64,000 nt of DNA from Riemerella anatipestifer ATCC 11845 = DSM 15868 (lineage in GTDB: Bacteria > Bacteroidota > Bacteroidia > Flavobacteriales > Weeksellaceae): the NCBI RefSeq assembly GCF_000252855.1, contig NC_017045.1:1488001-1552000 (forward strand), in the 5' to 3' direction. Within the stretch, counting starts at the first letter, position 1. Every line of letters begins with the position of its first letter. A model generated the notes under the pieces. That model ran no database searches. It had not been told where the DNA came from and saw only the letters and a program-made list of their open reading frames with translations. The translations under genes and the position numbers were made by a program. Of the stretch, positions 26,321 to 34,019 are shown in pieces.

Positions 26321-26710
26321 TTATTTAGCAATAAAGTAGAGAATAAACCCCAAAATAGGATAAATAGTTGCTATAAATTTTAATTTTCTAATGCTATAAA
26401 TAGTATTAAATGGATACAAAGAGAATGCAATGAATGGCACTATAAGCTGTGAGGAAATCACAGCTATTACAATAGCAAGTAACCAATGTATGTTCAATCC
26501 ACCAATTAAAGGGAACAAGGATAATATCCAAGAGCTTAAGAGGTTTAAACTCATATATTTATTTTCACTAATATCTCCATTCTCAAAAATATAATTATCT
26601 GCTTTCAATGCGTTGTAATATTTCATTCTGTTTAGCCTCCTCATAGTGTCACCATAGAATGCTAGTGGTAATTGGAATAGAATAAAAGATAAAATTAAAA
26701 GTATTTTCAT
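26321..26710 (-). CDS. Membrane protein (129 aa), unknown
   Basis: I do not recognise this protein. It begins with a hydrophobic segment that could be a signal anchor (MKILLILSFILFQLPLAFYG), has a hydrophilic stretch at about 22-55 and then three hydrophobic helices. No known motif is visible. It precedes the 93-aa membrane protein by 17 bp and follows a YD-repeat-like gene by 47 bp, so the three may be expressed together. Confidence 0.7.
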   Translation of the reverse strand: MKILLILSFILFQLPLAFYGDTMRRLNRMKYYNALKADNYIFENGDISENKYMSLNLLSSWILSLFPLIGGLNIHWLLAIVIAVISSQLIVPFIAFSLYPFNTIYSIRKLKFIATIYPILGFILYFIAK

Positions 26711-26757
26711 TTTTTTATTTATTAAAATTATACTCGCTTATTACATATATTCAAGTT

Positions 26758-27654
26758 CTATTTACTTGTTTTTTCCTCCTCTTCATAAATATATTCCCAT
26801 TTTTCAATGTGAGTTATTTCTTTTTCATCATGGAAAACTATTTCAACAATATCATTATTTGTATTAAAAGCTCGAGTAAGCCTCCTATTTAAAATATTGT
26901 TCTTCCAAATTTTTTCATCTACAATGTTGCCTCTCTCATCATAAATATATTCACAAGTTTGAATGATATTATCTGAAGGTCTGTAGGTATAGAATATGTT
27001 ATAATAAATTTCGTGACCTTTCTCATTGTAACCTTTATAAATATTGAAATGAGAAGATTTCAATATAGATTTTACTAAAGTTCCATTGGAATAGAAAAAT
27101 TCTGTTACAGTTGTGTAAAATCTATCTTCTGTATCTTCACCATTATCTGTAGTGACAATTTCTTTTATCTTTTGATTTGAATTATTATAGGAGCTTGAAA
27201 TTTTCTTATTACCTAAAATATCTGTGATTTCTTGGAAAATACAGTTATCATTTTCATCATACTTGTATGTTGTATCTGAAATACACTCTTTATTAGCATT
27301 TACTTTATATACTCTTATAAGTTGATTTTTAGAGTTGTAATAATATTTAGTAACTGTTCTTTCTTTATCATAATCAGTAAATATTTCTTCTTTTAGACTT
27401 CCATCATTATTATATCTGCATGTATGAGTATGATTATAATTTCCACTTTTGTAATGAATTACATCTTCATTCTTTTTAAAATAATTCCCTAACATTATTT
27501 CACTAATGCTTTCACTATCACTATCATAACTTACATAGCAAACTACTTTTTTATCTTTGGTATATTCTGCATATTCTGAAAGTTGTAAAGCTCCCTTTTC
27601 ATTTACTATATATCTTCTTTGTATTTGTAGTAGAATTGTTTTTTCTTTTGTCAT
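26758..27654 (-). CDS. YD/RHS-like repeat protein (298 aa)
   Basis: The protein is built of short beta-strand repeats of the type YYYNSKNQLIRVYKVNA, YKYDENDNCIFQEITD and YIYDERGNIVDEKIW, the G-N/D-x-variable pattern of YD/RHS-like sequences. No signal peptide, toxin domain or membrane segment is present, so it is probably cytosolic. Such stand-alone proteins occur beside polymorphic-toxin immunity genes, but no toxin is apparent here. The GTG at 27657 opens the frame; ATG at 27654 is preferred. The upstream gene lies 51 bp away on the same strand. Confidence 0.7.
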   Translation of the reverse strand: MTKEKTILLQIQRRYIVNEKGALQLSEYAEYTKDKKVVCYVSYDSDSESISEIMLGNYFKKNEDVIHYKSGNYNHTHTCRYNNDGSLKEEIFTDYDKERTVTKYYYNSKNQLIRVYKVNANKECISDTTYKYDENDNCIFQEITDILGNKKISSSYNNSNQKIKEIVTTDNGEDTEDRFYTTVTEFFYSNGTLVKSILKSSHFNIYKGYNEKGHEIYYNIFYTYRPSDNIIQTCEYIYDERGNIVDEKIWKNNILNRRLTRAFNTNNDIVEIVFHDEKEITHIEKWEYIYEEEEKTSK

Positions 27655-27705
27655 CACTTTTGGATAGGGTTACCTGTTTTTTAAGCTTTTAGCCAGTAGC
27701 TAACT

Positions 27706-28809
27706 TCATGTTTGCGGAGTATTTTGATTTCTTTCTAAACATGTTTTACAAGGGTGAACATTATACTCTTCTAATTGTTTACTACAAAATCCGAGAGTAT
27801 GTAAATCGTATATACTTAGGAGATATTTAATTACTATACTATACGCTTTTTGAGATAAATCATAATGTTTCTTCCAAAAATTTTTAACTTTCTCTAATCC
27901 TCCAAAATTTTTAATCATCCTTTCATAGTTTTCTGCATTTTTAAGATTGTGTATTATTTCATAAATTTCCTCCTTCTCCTTGTTATAACAAAATGAAAGT
28001 CTTGCTAACTTATAAAGTTGCTCTCCATAATGTTGGGGTAAACAAAGATTACTTAAGTCTTGTATAATTTTTTTTGTTTCTTTCTCCATATCAAACCCTA
28101 CATCCATACCAATATTTCCTGTGTTTGTAAATTTCTCTTCTACGAGCTTATATTCTGAATTAAGTTCTTTTAAAATACTTTCTCCATTTTCATCTTTATA
28201 GTTTTTAAATTTTCTAACTATAAAGGTATTATATCTGAGAACCAACATCTCTCTGTTTACCTTGAATTCTAGTAAATCTATAATTTTGCCTAGAGATTTT
28301 ATCTTATCAATATCCTTTTCAATGCATTTTTTTGAAAACTCTTCGTTAGTTCTTCTCCTCTCTTGTATTTGCTCATAAACAAGTCTCTCAAACCAATTTC
28401 TAAAAAAGTCTACAGCATTAGTTTCAGGATACAATTTCTCCAAATCTTTTATTTCCTGAGGAATATGAAAGTCTACATAATTATTTTTAAGATTTTCACA
28501 ATCATTAAAAAGGTGATATACTCCCCCATTTTTTCCTCTATAAAAAACCTTGTCTTTGGGGTCTGGAAGAAAAGGTAAAGGGGTGAATTTAAAAGTGTCT
28601 CTTAAGTATATTTCGTTATCACTATTAATTAGTAGAAGTTTTGCATTATGCAGTTTATTTAGTTGAAATCTATTGAAAATATAGTACAGTAATTCGTTAT
28701 TGTATATGTGTTCTATAAAAACTTCTTTTTTTATTTTGTCTATATATTCTCTCTTTTCAACAGTATTTATCAGTAATTTAAATGTAGATATGGTAATATA
28801 AGCTTTCAT
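27706..28809 (-). CDS. Uncharacterised protein (367 aa) divergent from an XRE regulator
   Basis: I do not recognise this protein. It is soluble, Lys/Glu-rich and largely helical. Notable stretches are GVYHLFNDCENLKNNYVDF and AVDFFRNWFERLV near residue 100-150, and a C-terminal cysteine cluster, FCSKQLEEYNVHPCKTCLER (C-x12-C-x2-C), that could bind zinc. It is transcribed divergently from the XRE gene, and their promoters and a palindromic operator overlap, so the XRE protein probably controls it. A defence or stress role is possible, but the sequence gives no direct sign of one. Confidence 0.72.
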   Translation of the reverse strand: MKAYITISTFKLLINTVEKREYIDKIKKEVFIEHIYNNELLYYIFNRFQLNKLHNAKLLLINSDNEIYLRDTFKFTPLPFLPDPKDKVFYRGKNGGVYHLFNDCENLKNNYVDFHIPQEIKDLEKLYPETNAVDFFRNWFERLVYEQIQERRRTNEEFSKKCIEKDIDKIKSLGKIIDLLEFKVNREMLVLRYNTFIVRKFKNYKDENGESILKELNSEYKLVEEKFTNTGNIGMDVGFDMEKETKKIIQDLSNLCLPQHYGEQLYKLARLSFCYNKEKEEIYEIIHNLKNAENYERMIKNFGGLEKVKNFWKKHYDLSQKAYSIVIKYLLSIYDLHTLGFCSKQLEEYNVHPCKTCLERNQNTPQT

Positions 28810-28854
28810 AGACTCCCAAGTTTAAATAATTGTCATATATGGCATTTAGTTAGG

Positions 28855-28862
28855 CAAATGTA
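28855..28862 (-). promoter_or_regulatory. Promoter of the 367-aa gene (TACATTTG with TTG -33)
   Basis: On the minus strand TACATTTG is preceded by TTG (28882-28884) at a 19-bp spacer, the Bacteroidota consensus spacing. The -33 element lies inside the palindromic operator. Confidence 0.6.
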
Positions 28863-28867
28863 AGGAG

Positions 28868-28875
28868 TAATTTTG
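28868..28875 (+). promoter_or_regulatory. -7 box (TAATTTTG) of the XRE gene
   Basis: TAATTTTG lies 20 bp before the TTG start codon and overlaps the left arm of the operator. Confidence 0.55.
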
Positions 28876-28893
28876 ACTTGTCAAATAAGTCAA
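28873..28893. promoter_or_regulatory. Palindromic operator TTGACTT-n7-AAGTCAA
   Basis: A perfect 7-bp inverted repeat with a 7-bp spacer ends one base before the XRE start codon. It covers the XRE transcription start region and the -33 element of the divergent gene, so a bound dimer would repress both. Confidence 0.7.
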
Positions 28894-28894
28894 G

Positions 28895-29122
28895 TTGGAA
28901 AAAACTGAAATTCTTAAAAAAATAGGAAAAAAAGTTAAGGAGATGAGAGAATCTAAAGGAATTTCTCAGGTAGAACTTGTAGGCAAAATGCAGGGAGAAA
29001 TAGACCCTACCAATATTTCTAGGATAGAATCTGGTAGAACTAATCCTACTATCTATACACTCTATAGAATTGCAGAAGCCCTAGAAATTAAAATAAGTGA
29101 TTTAGTAGATATAGAAAACTAG
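28895..29122 (+). CDS. XRE-family HTH transcriptional regulator (75 aa)
   Basis: A single-domain Cro/CI-type DNA-binding protein. The helix-turn-helix is GISQVELVGKMQGEIDPTNI followed by SRIESGRTNPTIYTLYRIAEAL, which matches the family well. The start is a TTG codon immediately after the operator; the first in-frame ATG lies inside the first helix and would delete part of the domain. It probably represses itself and the divergent 367-aa gene. It resembles controller (C) proteins of restriction-modification systems in size, but its palindrome does not occur before the methyltransferase gene at 30322. Confidence 0.9.
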   Translation: MEKTEILKKIGKKVKEMRESKGISQVELVGKMQGEIDPTNISRIESGRTNPTIYTLYRIAEALEIKISDLVDIEN

Positions 29123-29381
29123 TATCTGATATACTACTGTTACTGCTACAATTTGGCTATAATATTATATCTAGGAATATTATTTTTAGCTCAAATTCCC
29201 TTTTTTTAAGTACATACTACACATACACACACATTAAGATTTTATTTTTTTACTAAAATCTCTAAAATTACTACCATAATAGGGAATAGATTGGTGGTTA
29301 ATAGAAAAAAAATAATGAGTTCTAACTTATAGGTACTTACTTAGAAGTAGGGAAAGTTAAAACTCATTACTATTGTAAAAT
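29123..29381. other. Intergenic region with imperfect hairpin
   Basis: No gene is visible. Near its right end AATGAGTTCTAACTT (29313-29327) can pair with AGTTAAAACTCATT (29355-29368), an imperfect stem with a long loop that may terminate the convergent transcripts of the XRE gene and the 128-aa gene. The rest is low-complexity AT-rich DNA with a short ACACAC run near 29220. Confidence 0.4.
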
Positions 29382-29768
29382 CTAAAATGCTTGTTCTAGT
29401 TCATATTTACCATTTCTAGAAAAAGAATTTGAATTTGTTTCAAAGCTCTTTTCTATAGCAGGATTAGAAGACTTTTCTGGAACATATACATATCTATGTT
29501 CTAGTATTGTTACCTCTCCTGTTTCTCTATTAGTATACTCATAAGGTTCACAAGATTGTCTTTCTACAGAACCTGCCATTTCAGTCCCTATTAAAGCCTT
29601 ACAAGTTTCTTCATCAAAGGTTGAAGTGATGTAGGCTTTTTTTGCAGTAGCATAATACTGTCCTGTAGTTTGGGATTGTACCATTTCTATACCACCTGAA
29701 ATTTCTAGTGCAAAAAATTCTCTTCCATCTTCTGCTACTCTTTGTTTGTAATTGATAATTCTTACCAT
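29382..29768 (-). CDS. Conserved hypothetical protein (128 aa), replication/recombination-module type
   Basis: The protein begins MVRIINYKQRVAEDGREFFALEI, has ATAKKAYITSTFDEETCKALIGTEM in the middle and a polar Ser/Asn-rich tail. I recall similar proteins beside DUF3871 and AAA ATPase genes in integrated elements of Bacteroidota, but they have no assigned function. The beta-rich N-terminal half with a flexible C terminus recalls single-stranded-DNA-binding proteins; this is speculation from composition. It is transcribed alone, away from the 553-bp region before the methyltransferase. Confidence 0.72.
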   Translation of the reverse strand: MVRIINYKQRVAEDGREFFALEISGGIEMVQSQTTGQYYATAKKAYITSTFDEETCKALIGTEMAGSVERQSCEPYEYTNRETGEVTILEHRYVYVPEKSSNPAIEKSFETNSNSFSRNGKYELEQAF

Positions 29769-30260
29769 TGTTTTTGATTTTTGAGTTAAACTTTTTTGAT
29801 TGTATAAGTTGTAAGTAAGAATAATTTATTTCTACTGCTATCACCTAGAGAAATACAAAAAAGCATTACTACAACTTACTCTACACATTGAGTGATGTGC
29901 AAGAATAAGTGAGAGGGGTTTGGAGAGGTGAGAGATAAAAAATATTAGATAGGTAGATATTCTAGGAATAGAATATTAGTTTTGATGTTTTGTAAACTAA
30001 TAATTAAAGCTAGATACTAATCTTTTAGAGAAGTAGCTAAACATTTATAATACCCTATGCATTCTATATAGCTACTATAGGCATAACATTGAAGTATGAT
30101 TAGACCTAGTTTGTTCCATTATTTTATCTCCCTGAGAATAAAAGTTCTATTAACATTTTAAGGGTGGGGTATTTGGATTTCTTAAATAAGGGTGGGGGGT
30201 GTTTTGCAGGGACAACCAAACACGCATAATATTGAGGTGGAGAAAAATTTGCAAAAAAAA
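29769..30260. other. Long non-coding region of the island
   Basis: No credible gene is seen. It contains AT-rich DNA, two G-rich direct repeats (30162-30199) and the sequence GTTTTGCAGGGACAACCAAA just after them. Its non-coding nature between the 128-aa gene and the methyltransferase promoter makes it a candidate for an origin, transfer or packaging site. Confidence 0.4.
30162..30199. repeat. G-rich direct repeats AAGGGTGGGG
   Basis: GGGTGGGG (30162-30169) and GGGTGGGGGG (30190-30199), each preceded by AA, start 28 bp apart. Four G-tracts in one strand could form a long-loop G-quadruplex. They stand out sharply in an AT-rich region. Confidence 0.6.
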
Positions 30261-30309
30261 TGTTATAAAATTGGATTTGCAAAAGTATAACATTAACTTT
30301 GCCAGTTAA
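30261..30309 (+). promoter_or_regulatory. Promoter of the methyltransferase-nuclease operon with two palindromes
   Basis: TTG (30271-30273), a 20-bp spacer and TAACTTTG (30294-30301) form a near-consensus promoter 20 bp before the start codon. Two perfect inverted repeats overlap it: TGTTATA (30261-30267)/TATAACA (30286-30292) around the -33 element, and TTAACT (30293-30298)/AGTTAA (30304-30309) around the -7 element. They are candidate operators. Confidence 0.6.
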
Positions 30310-30321
30310 GAAATTTTTATT

Positions 30322-33300
30322 ATGCAGTTAAAATCATTATTAGAAAAATTAAATCTATCAGATAAGGATGGATTGTTTTTTTATGGTGATTTAGATAATG
30401 AAAAAACTAGTTTTCTATCTATTAGGATTAAAGAGATTTTCTCTGAAGAAATTAAACCTGATGCTTTTTTTTGTATCAATAATGAGCCCCTAATTTTATT
30501 TTTTGAAAAAAAAAGAGATTTAGAAAAATTAGAAAGGCAGATTTGGAATCTTAATCAATCCCCTGTAATATTTATCCATGATGATAATCAATGGTTAATA
30601 AAAAATGGGTTTAAATTTTTAAAATCTACAAAAAGACTAGACATTTTAACCTCAAGTAAAAACCTCAAAGATTTTGAGTATTTTGAGCTAATAACAGGTA
30701 ATAGTTGGGAGAAGCACCAGAAAAAATTTGAAAAAAAAAATAGAGTAGATTTTTATTTACTTAAAAACATTGAAGAAGCAAGAAGTGTTCTTATAAACCC
30801 CAAATTTGGTAATTTACATCCTAAGGTTGCAAACTCATTGCTAGGTAGAGTTATATTCATTAGATATTTGATTGATAGAAATGTTGAGCTAAATAAATAT
30901 CATATAAAAGAAAAAGAGGATTTTTATCAAATTCTTTCTAATCATAAAGAAACTTATCAGTTCTTCCAGCAGGTAAAAGATGATTTCAATGGAAATTTAT
31001 TTCCCCTTAAATATAAAATAAATGATATAGAAATAAATGAAAATGAGAAAGTTAATGCTGGGCATCTTTCAATTATCTCAAGTCTTTTAAAAGGGGACAA
31101 AATACATTCAGATAGCAATATTGAACTTTCATTATTTGAAATTTATGATTTCTCAATCATCCCTATTGAATTTGTAAGTAATGTGTATGAAAAATTCATT
31201 GGAGTTGATAAACAGGCAGATAGTGGAGCCTATTATACCCCACTATTTTTAGTTGATTATATACAAAAAGAAACTGTTTCAAAATACTTTTTAGACAATC
31301 CTAATGAATATAATTGTAAGGTTCTAGACCCAGCTTGTGGTTCAGGTATCTTTTTAGTAGAAACATTAAGACAAATTATCTCTCAATACACCAAACAGCA
31401 TCCTGTAAATGTTGATAATGAGGTAGAATATAATCAATATAAGGATAAGCTAAAATCATTATTACAAAATAACATATTTGGTATTGATAAAGATGAAAAT
31501 GCTATTTCTGTTGCTATTTTTTCTCTTTATATAACTTTATTAGACAGTCTAAAGCCTAAAAGCATTGTTGGTTTTAAATTTCCACTTTTAGAAAACACAA
31601 ATTTTTTTGTTGCTGATTTTTTTGATACAAATAATACTTATAATACAGAATTAAAAAAACATCATTTTCAATTTATTCTAGGGAATCCACCTTGGAAAAC
31701 CAAGGGACATCCTAAAGAAAAACAATTATTTGAAAAGTATATTGAAAATAGAAAAAAACAAGAAAACTCAAGTTTAGAAATAGAAAACAGAGAAATTGCT
31801 GAGGCGTTTCTAGTAAGGGTTTCTGATTTTAATTTTTATGAGTCAGGGTTAATTATAACTAGTAAGGTACTTTATAAAATTAGTAGAAAAAAAGAAAAGA
31901 AAGGGGTGTTTAGAAAATATTTTTTAAACCATTTTCTTGTTAGACAGGTTGTTGAACTTTCATCAGTAAGACATCAAATTTTCAATAACTCTAATGATAG
32001 TGCTGTAGCACCTGCAACAATATTATTCTATAAAAAAGAAAATGACATCGAAAAATTAAGAGAAAATATTGTTAAACACATTTCTCTTAAACCTAACATA
32101 TTTTTTGAAGCTTTTAAATTAATGGTAATTGAAAAATATGACATTAAGGATATTGCTCAAAAGTTTTTTATTGATGAGGATTGGATGTGGAAAGTATTGG
32201 TTTATGGAAACATTTTAGACTACTATTTTATAAAAAGACTGAAAGATAACTATTCAACAATAGGGAAAGTAATATCTGATAAATCAAAATTTGTCTTTGG
32301 ACAAGGAGTTATGGAAGGTGGTGGAGATGAAAATGACTTTAGTGAATTTTTAGGTTATAAATATATTAACAGTAGTAAAAAAGATGTTAGACAATATTAC
32401 ATAAAATATTCTGACATATGGACTAATCCCATAGTGCATAGAAATAGAAATCCTTTATTATTTGATAAGAATATATTACTTATCACAGAAGGGATTAACA
32501 ACAAATTTAGAGCAATTTCTGCTGTTAACTATGAAAAAGCTGTTTTCAAAAGTTCATTGACAGGTATTAGGGCTTATCAAACCAATGATGTTGATGTATT
32601 GAAGTCTATTTCAAGTATTATAAACTCATCTTTTTTTAGTTATTATATTATTGCAACAGGCTCTTCAGCAGGTATAGAAAGGGAGCAAACTCATGATGAA
32701 GAGAAGTGGAGTGTGCCATTTAATAAAAGTGAAGAATTAATAGATAAATTTCATTCTGTAGAGAAGCTTTCAAAAGAGTATTATACTGTTGATATGATAG
32801 ATGATTTTCTAAAAAACCAATTAGAAGACTCTATTGAAAATCTTAATGCAGAAGTAATTAATTTATTTGAACCATCAAATCAAGAAAAAGATTTGATAGA
32901 TTACACCAATACTGTTACAATTCCACTTTTAAAAGGCAAAGGTATTGAGAAGAATAAAGTAATCTCTAAAATAAAATATAAAGCTGATATACTAAAAAAA
33001 TACTGTGGAATCTTTATTGAACATTTTGGGAAAAGGTTTAATAGTGATGGTCATTATTTTGAAGTAGAAGTTCTGTGGTCTGATTATTTGATAATGACAA
33101 AATTTAAAATAGTATCAGAACCATCTAAAGAAAAAGATTTAATTAAATGGTCTAAACTTGATGATAAGGAATTAATTATTAATCTGACAAAATTAGGATT
33201 TGAAAATCTTAGTGATAGTTTATTCTTACAAAAAGATATTAAAGGATTTGAAGAAGATTATTTCTATATAGCAAAACCTAATCAATATAAATCTTGGCAC

Positions 33301-33366
33301 TCTGCATTAGCTCATTTAGATTTATCTGAGTTTATTAATGAACTGCATAAAAATAATGAGGTATAA
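30322..33366 (+). CDS. Type IIG-like (Eco57I-family) DNA adenine methyltransferase, island defence module
   Basis: A 1014-residue gamma-class N6-adenine methyltransferase. SAM-binding motif I DPACGSGIFL begins at residue 336, preceded by GAYYTP (motif X); the catalytic motif IV GNPPW is at 454-458. The C-terminal third looks like a target-recognition region, with the family stretches FKSSLTGIRAY and SSAGIEREQTHDEEKW (about 780). The N-terminal 250 residues are not methyltransferase; KPDAFF (47-51) followed by PLILFFEKK (about 56-64) could be a PD-(D/E)XK nuclease core as in type IIG enzymes, but this is uncertain. It is followed after 2 bp by a separate nuclease gene, so the two form one operon. 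Confidence 0.88.
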   Translation: MQLKSLLEKLNLSDKDGLFFYGDLDNEKTSFLSIRIKEIFSEEIKPDAFFCINNEPLILFFEKKRDLEKLERQIWNLNQSPVIFIHDDNQWLIKNGFKFLKSTKRLDILTSSKNLKDFEYFELITGNSWEKHQKKFEKKNRVDFYLLKNIEEARSVLINPKFGNLHPKVANSLLGRVIFIRYLIDRNVELNKYHIKEKEDFYQILSNHKETYQFFQQVKDDFNGNLFPLKYKINDIEINENEKVNAGHLSIISSLLKGDKIHSDSNIELSLFEIYDFSIIPIEFVSNVYEKFIGVDKQADSGAYYTPLFLVDYIQKETVSKYFLDNPNEYNCKVLDPACGSGIFLVETLRQIISQYTKQHPVNVDNEVEYNQYKDKLKSLLQNNIFGIDKDENAISVAIFSLYITLLDSLKPKSIVGFKFPLLENTNFFVADFFDTNNTYNTELKKHHFQFILGNPPWKTKGHPKEKQLFEKYIENRKKQENSSLEIENREIAEAFLVRVSDFNFYESGLIITSKVLYKISRKKEKKGVFRKYFLNHFLVRQVVELSSVRHQIFNNSNDSAVAPATILFYKKENDIEKLRENIVKHISLKPNIFFEAFKLMVIEKYDIKDIAQKFFIDEDWMWKVLVYGNILDYYFIKRLKDNYSTIGKVISDKSKFVFGQGVMEGGGDENDFSEFLGYKYINSSKKDVRQYYIKYSDIWTNPIVHRNRNPLLFDKNILLITEGINNKFRAISAVNYEKAVFKSSLTGIRAYQTNDVDVLKSISSIINSSFFSYYIIATGSSAGIEREQTHDEEKWSVPFNKSEELIDKFHSVEKLSKEYYTVDMIDDFLKNQLEDSIENLNAEVINLFEPSNQEKDLIDYTNTVTIPLLKGKGIEKNKVISKIKYKADILKKYCGIFIEHFGKRFNSDGHYFEVEVLWSDYLIMTKFKIVSEPSKEKDLIKWSKLDDKELIINLTKLGFENLSDSLFLQKDIKGFEEDYFYIAKPNQYKSWHSALAHLDLSEFINELHKNNEV

Positions 33367-33368
33367 TT

Positions 33369-34010
33369 ATGCAAGGGATTTCAAAATTTCTTTTTACTAC
33401 AGAATATAATAAAAGGGACTTGAAGTATCTCTTAAACTCATTGTACCTATGCTACAAAAAAATTATTTCTGAAGTTAGCATTATATCACACAAGGAAAAT
33501 GACATTAGGGACGTTTTTATTTCTGATAATTATCTTGAAAGCCATAAAATAAGAGAAGAATTAGGGGTAAAAGAATTTCAATTTGATAAAGAAATTTCTA
33601 CTTTAAAAGGAAGAGCAGACATTAGGATTTTCAACATGATTGAAAAGTTATCTGGAAAAGAAAAGCCATATTACTACATTGAATGCAAGGTATTAGATAG
33701 TTCTAAACCATCCACTGCTGATTCAAACCTATATTCCAAATATATAAACAATGGGATTAAAAGGTATATTGATGGAGTTTATCCCACACATAATGAAGCT
33801 AATGGAATGCTTGGTTTTTTTATAAAACCTGCAGATATCACAAAACAATGTGAATTTTTTTCAGATTTAAAACCTCATATTTTTATAGAAGATTTTCCAC
33901 AGTCATATATTTCAGAGCATAAAATATCTGACAGTAAAAAAATTATCCTCTACCATCTAATGCTAGATTTTTCTTCAAAAATAAATCCTAGCCTTAAATT
34001 AAAAGGCTAG
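33369..34010 (+). CDS. PD-(D/E)XK nuclease partner of the methyltransferase (213 aa)
   Basis: A small restriction-endonuclease-fold protein. The catalytic core is LKGRADIRIF (Asp84) and YYYIECKVLD (Glu105-x-Lys107), a 20-residue spacing typical of the PD-(D/E)XK superfamily. A following stretch YSKYINNGIKRYIDGVYP with a basic patch, then GMLGFFIK, recalls a group of nucleases associated with defence loci. It has no membrane segment. It starts 2 bp after the methyltransferase and ends in a strong terminator, so it is very likely its restriction component. Type and target are unknown. Confidence 0.82.
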   Translation: MQGISKFLFTTEYNKRDLKYLLNSLYLCYKKIISEVSIISHKENDIRDVFISDNYLESHKIREELGVKEFQFDKEISTLKGRADIRIFNMIEKLSGKEKPYYYIECKVLDSSKPSTADSNLYSKYINNGIKRYIDGVYPTHNEANGMLGFFIKPADITKQCEFFSDLKPHIFIEDFPQSYISEHKISDSKKIILYHLMLDFSSKINPSLKLKG

Positions 34011-34019
34011 GATTCTTTT
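33984..34019. terminator. Strong bidirectional terminator after the nuclease gene
   Basis: AATCCTAGCCTT (33984-33995) and AAGGCTAGGATT (34003-34014) form a perfect 12-bp stem; a T-rich tract follows. The nuclease stop codon is inside the 3' arm, and the convergent DUF3871 gene ends next to it. Confidence 0.88.

Noticed and set aside
28895-29122. The XRE protein as controller (C) protein of the methyltransferase module
   Set aside because: It is 1.2 kb away, in another transcript, and its palindrome TTGACTT/AAGTCAA is not present in the methyltransferase promoter.
29614-29844. A 76-codon minus-strand frame
   Set aside because: It is a shadow frame of the 128-aa gene, low in complexity and with no recognisable start context.
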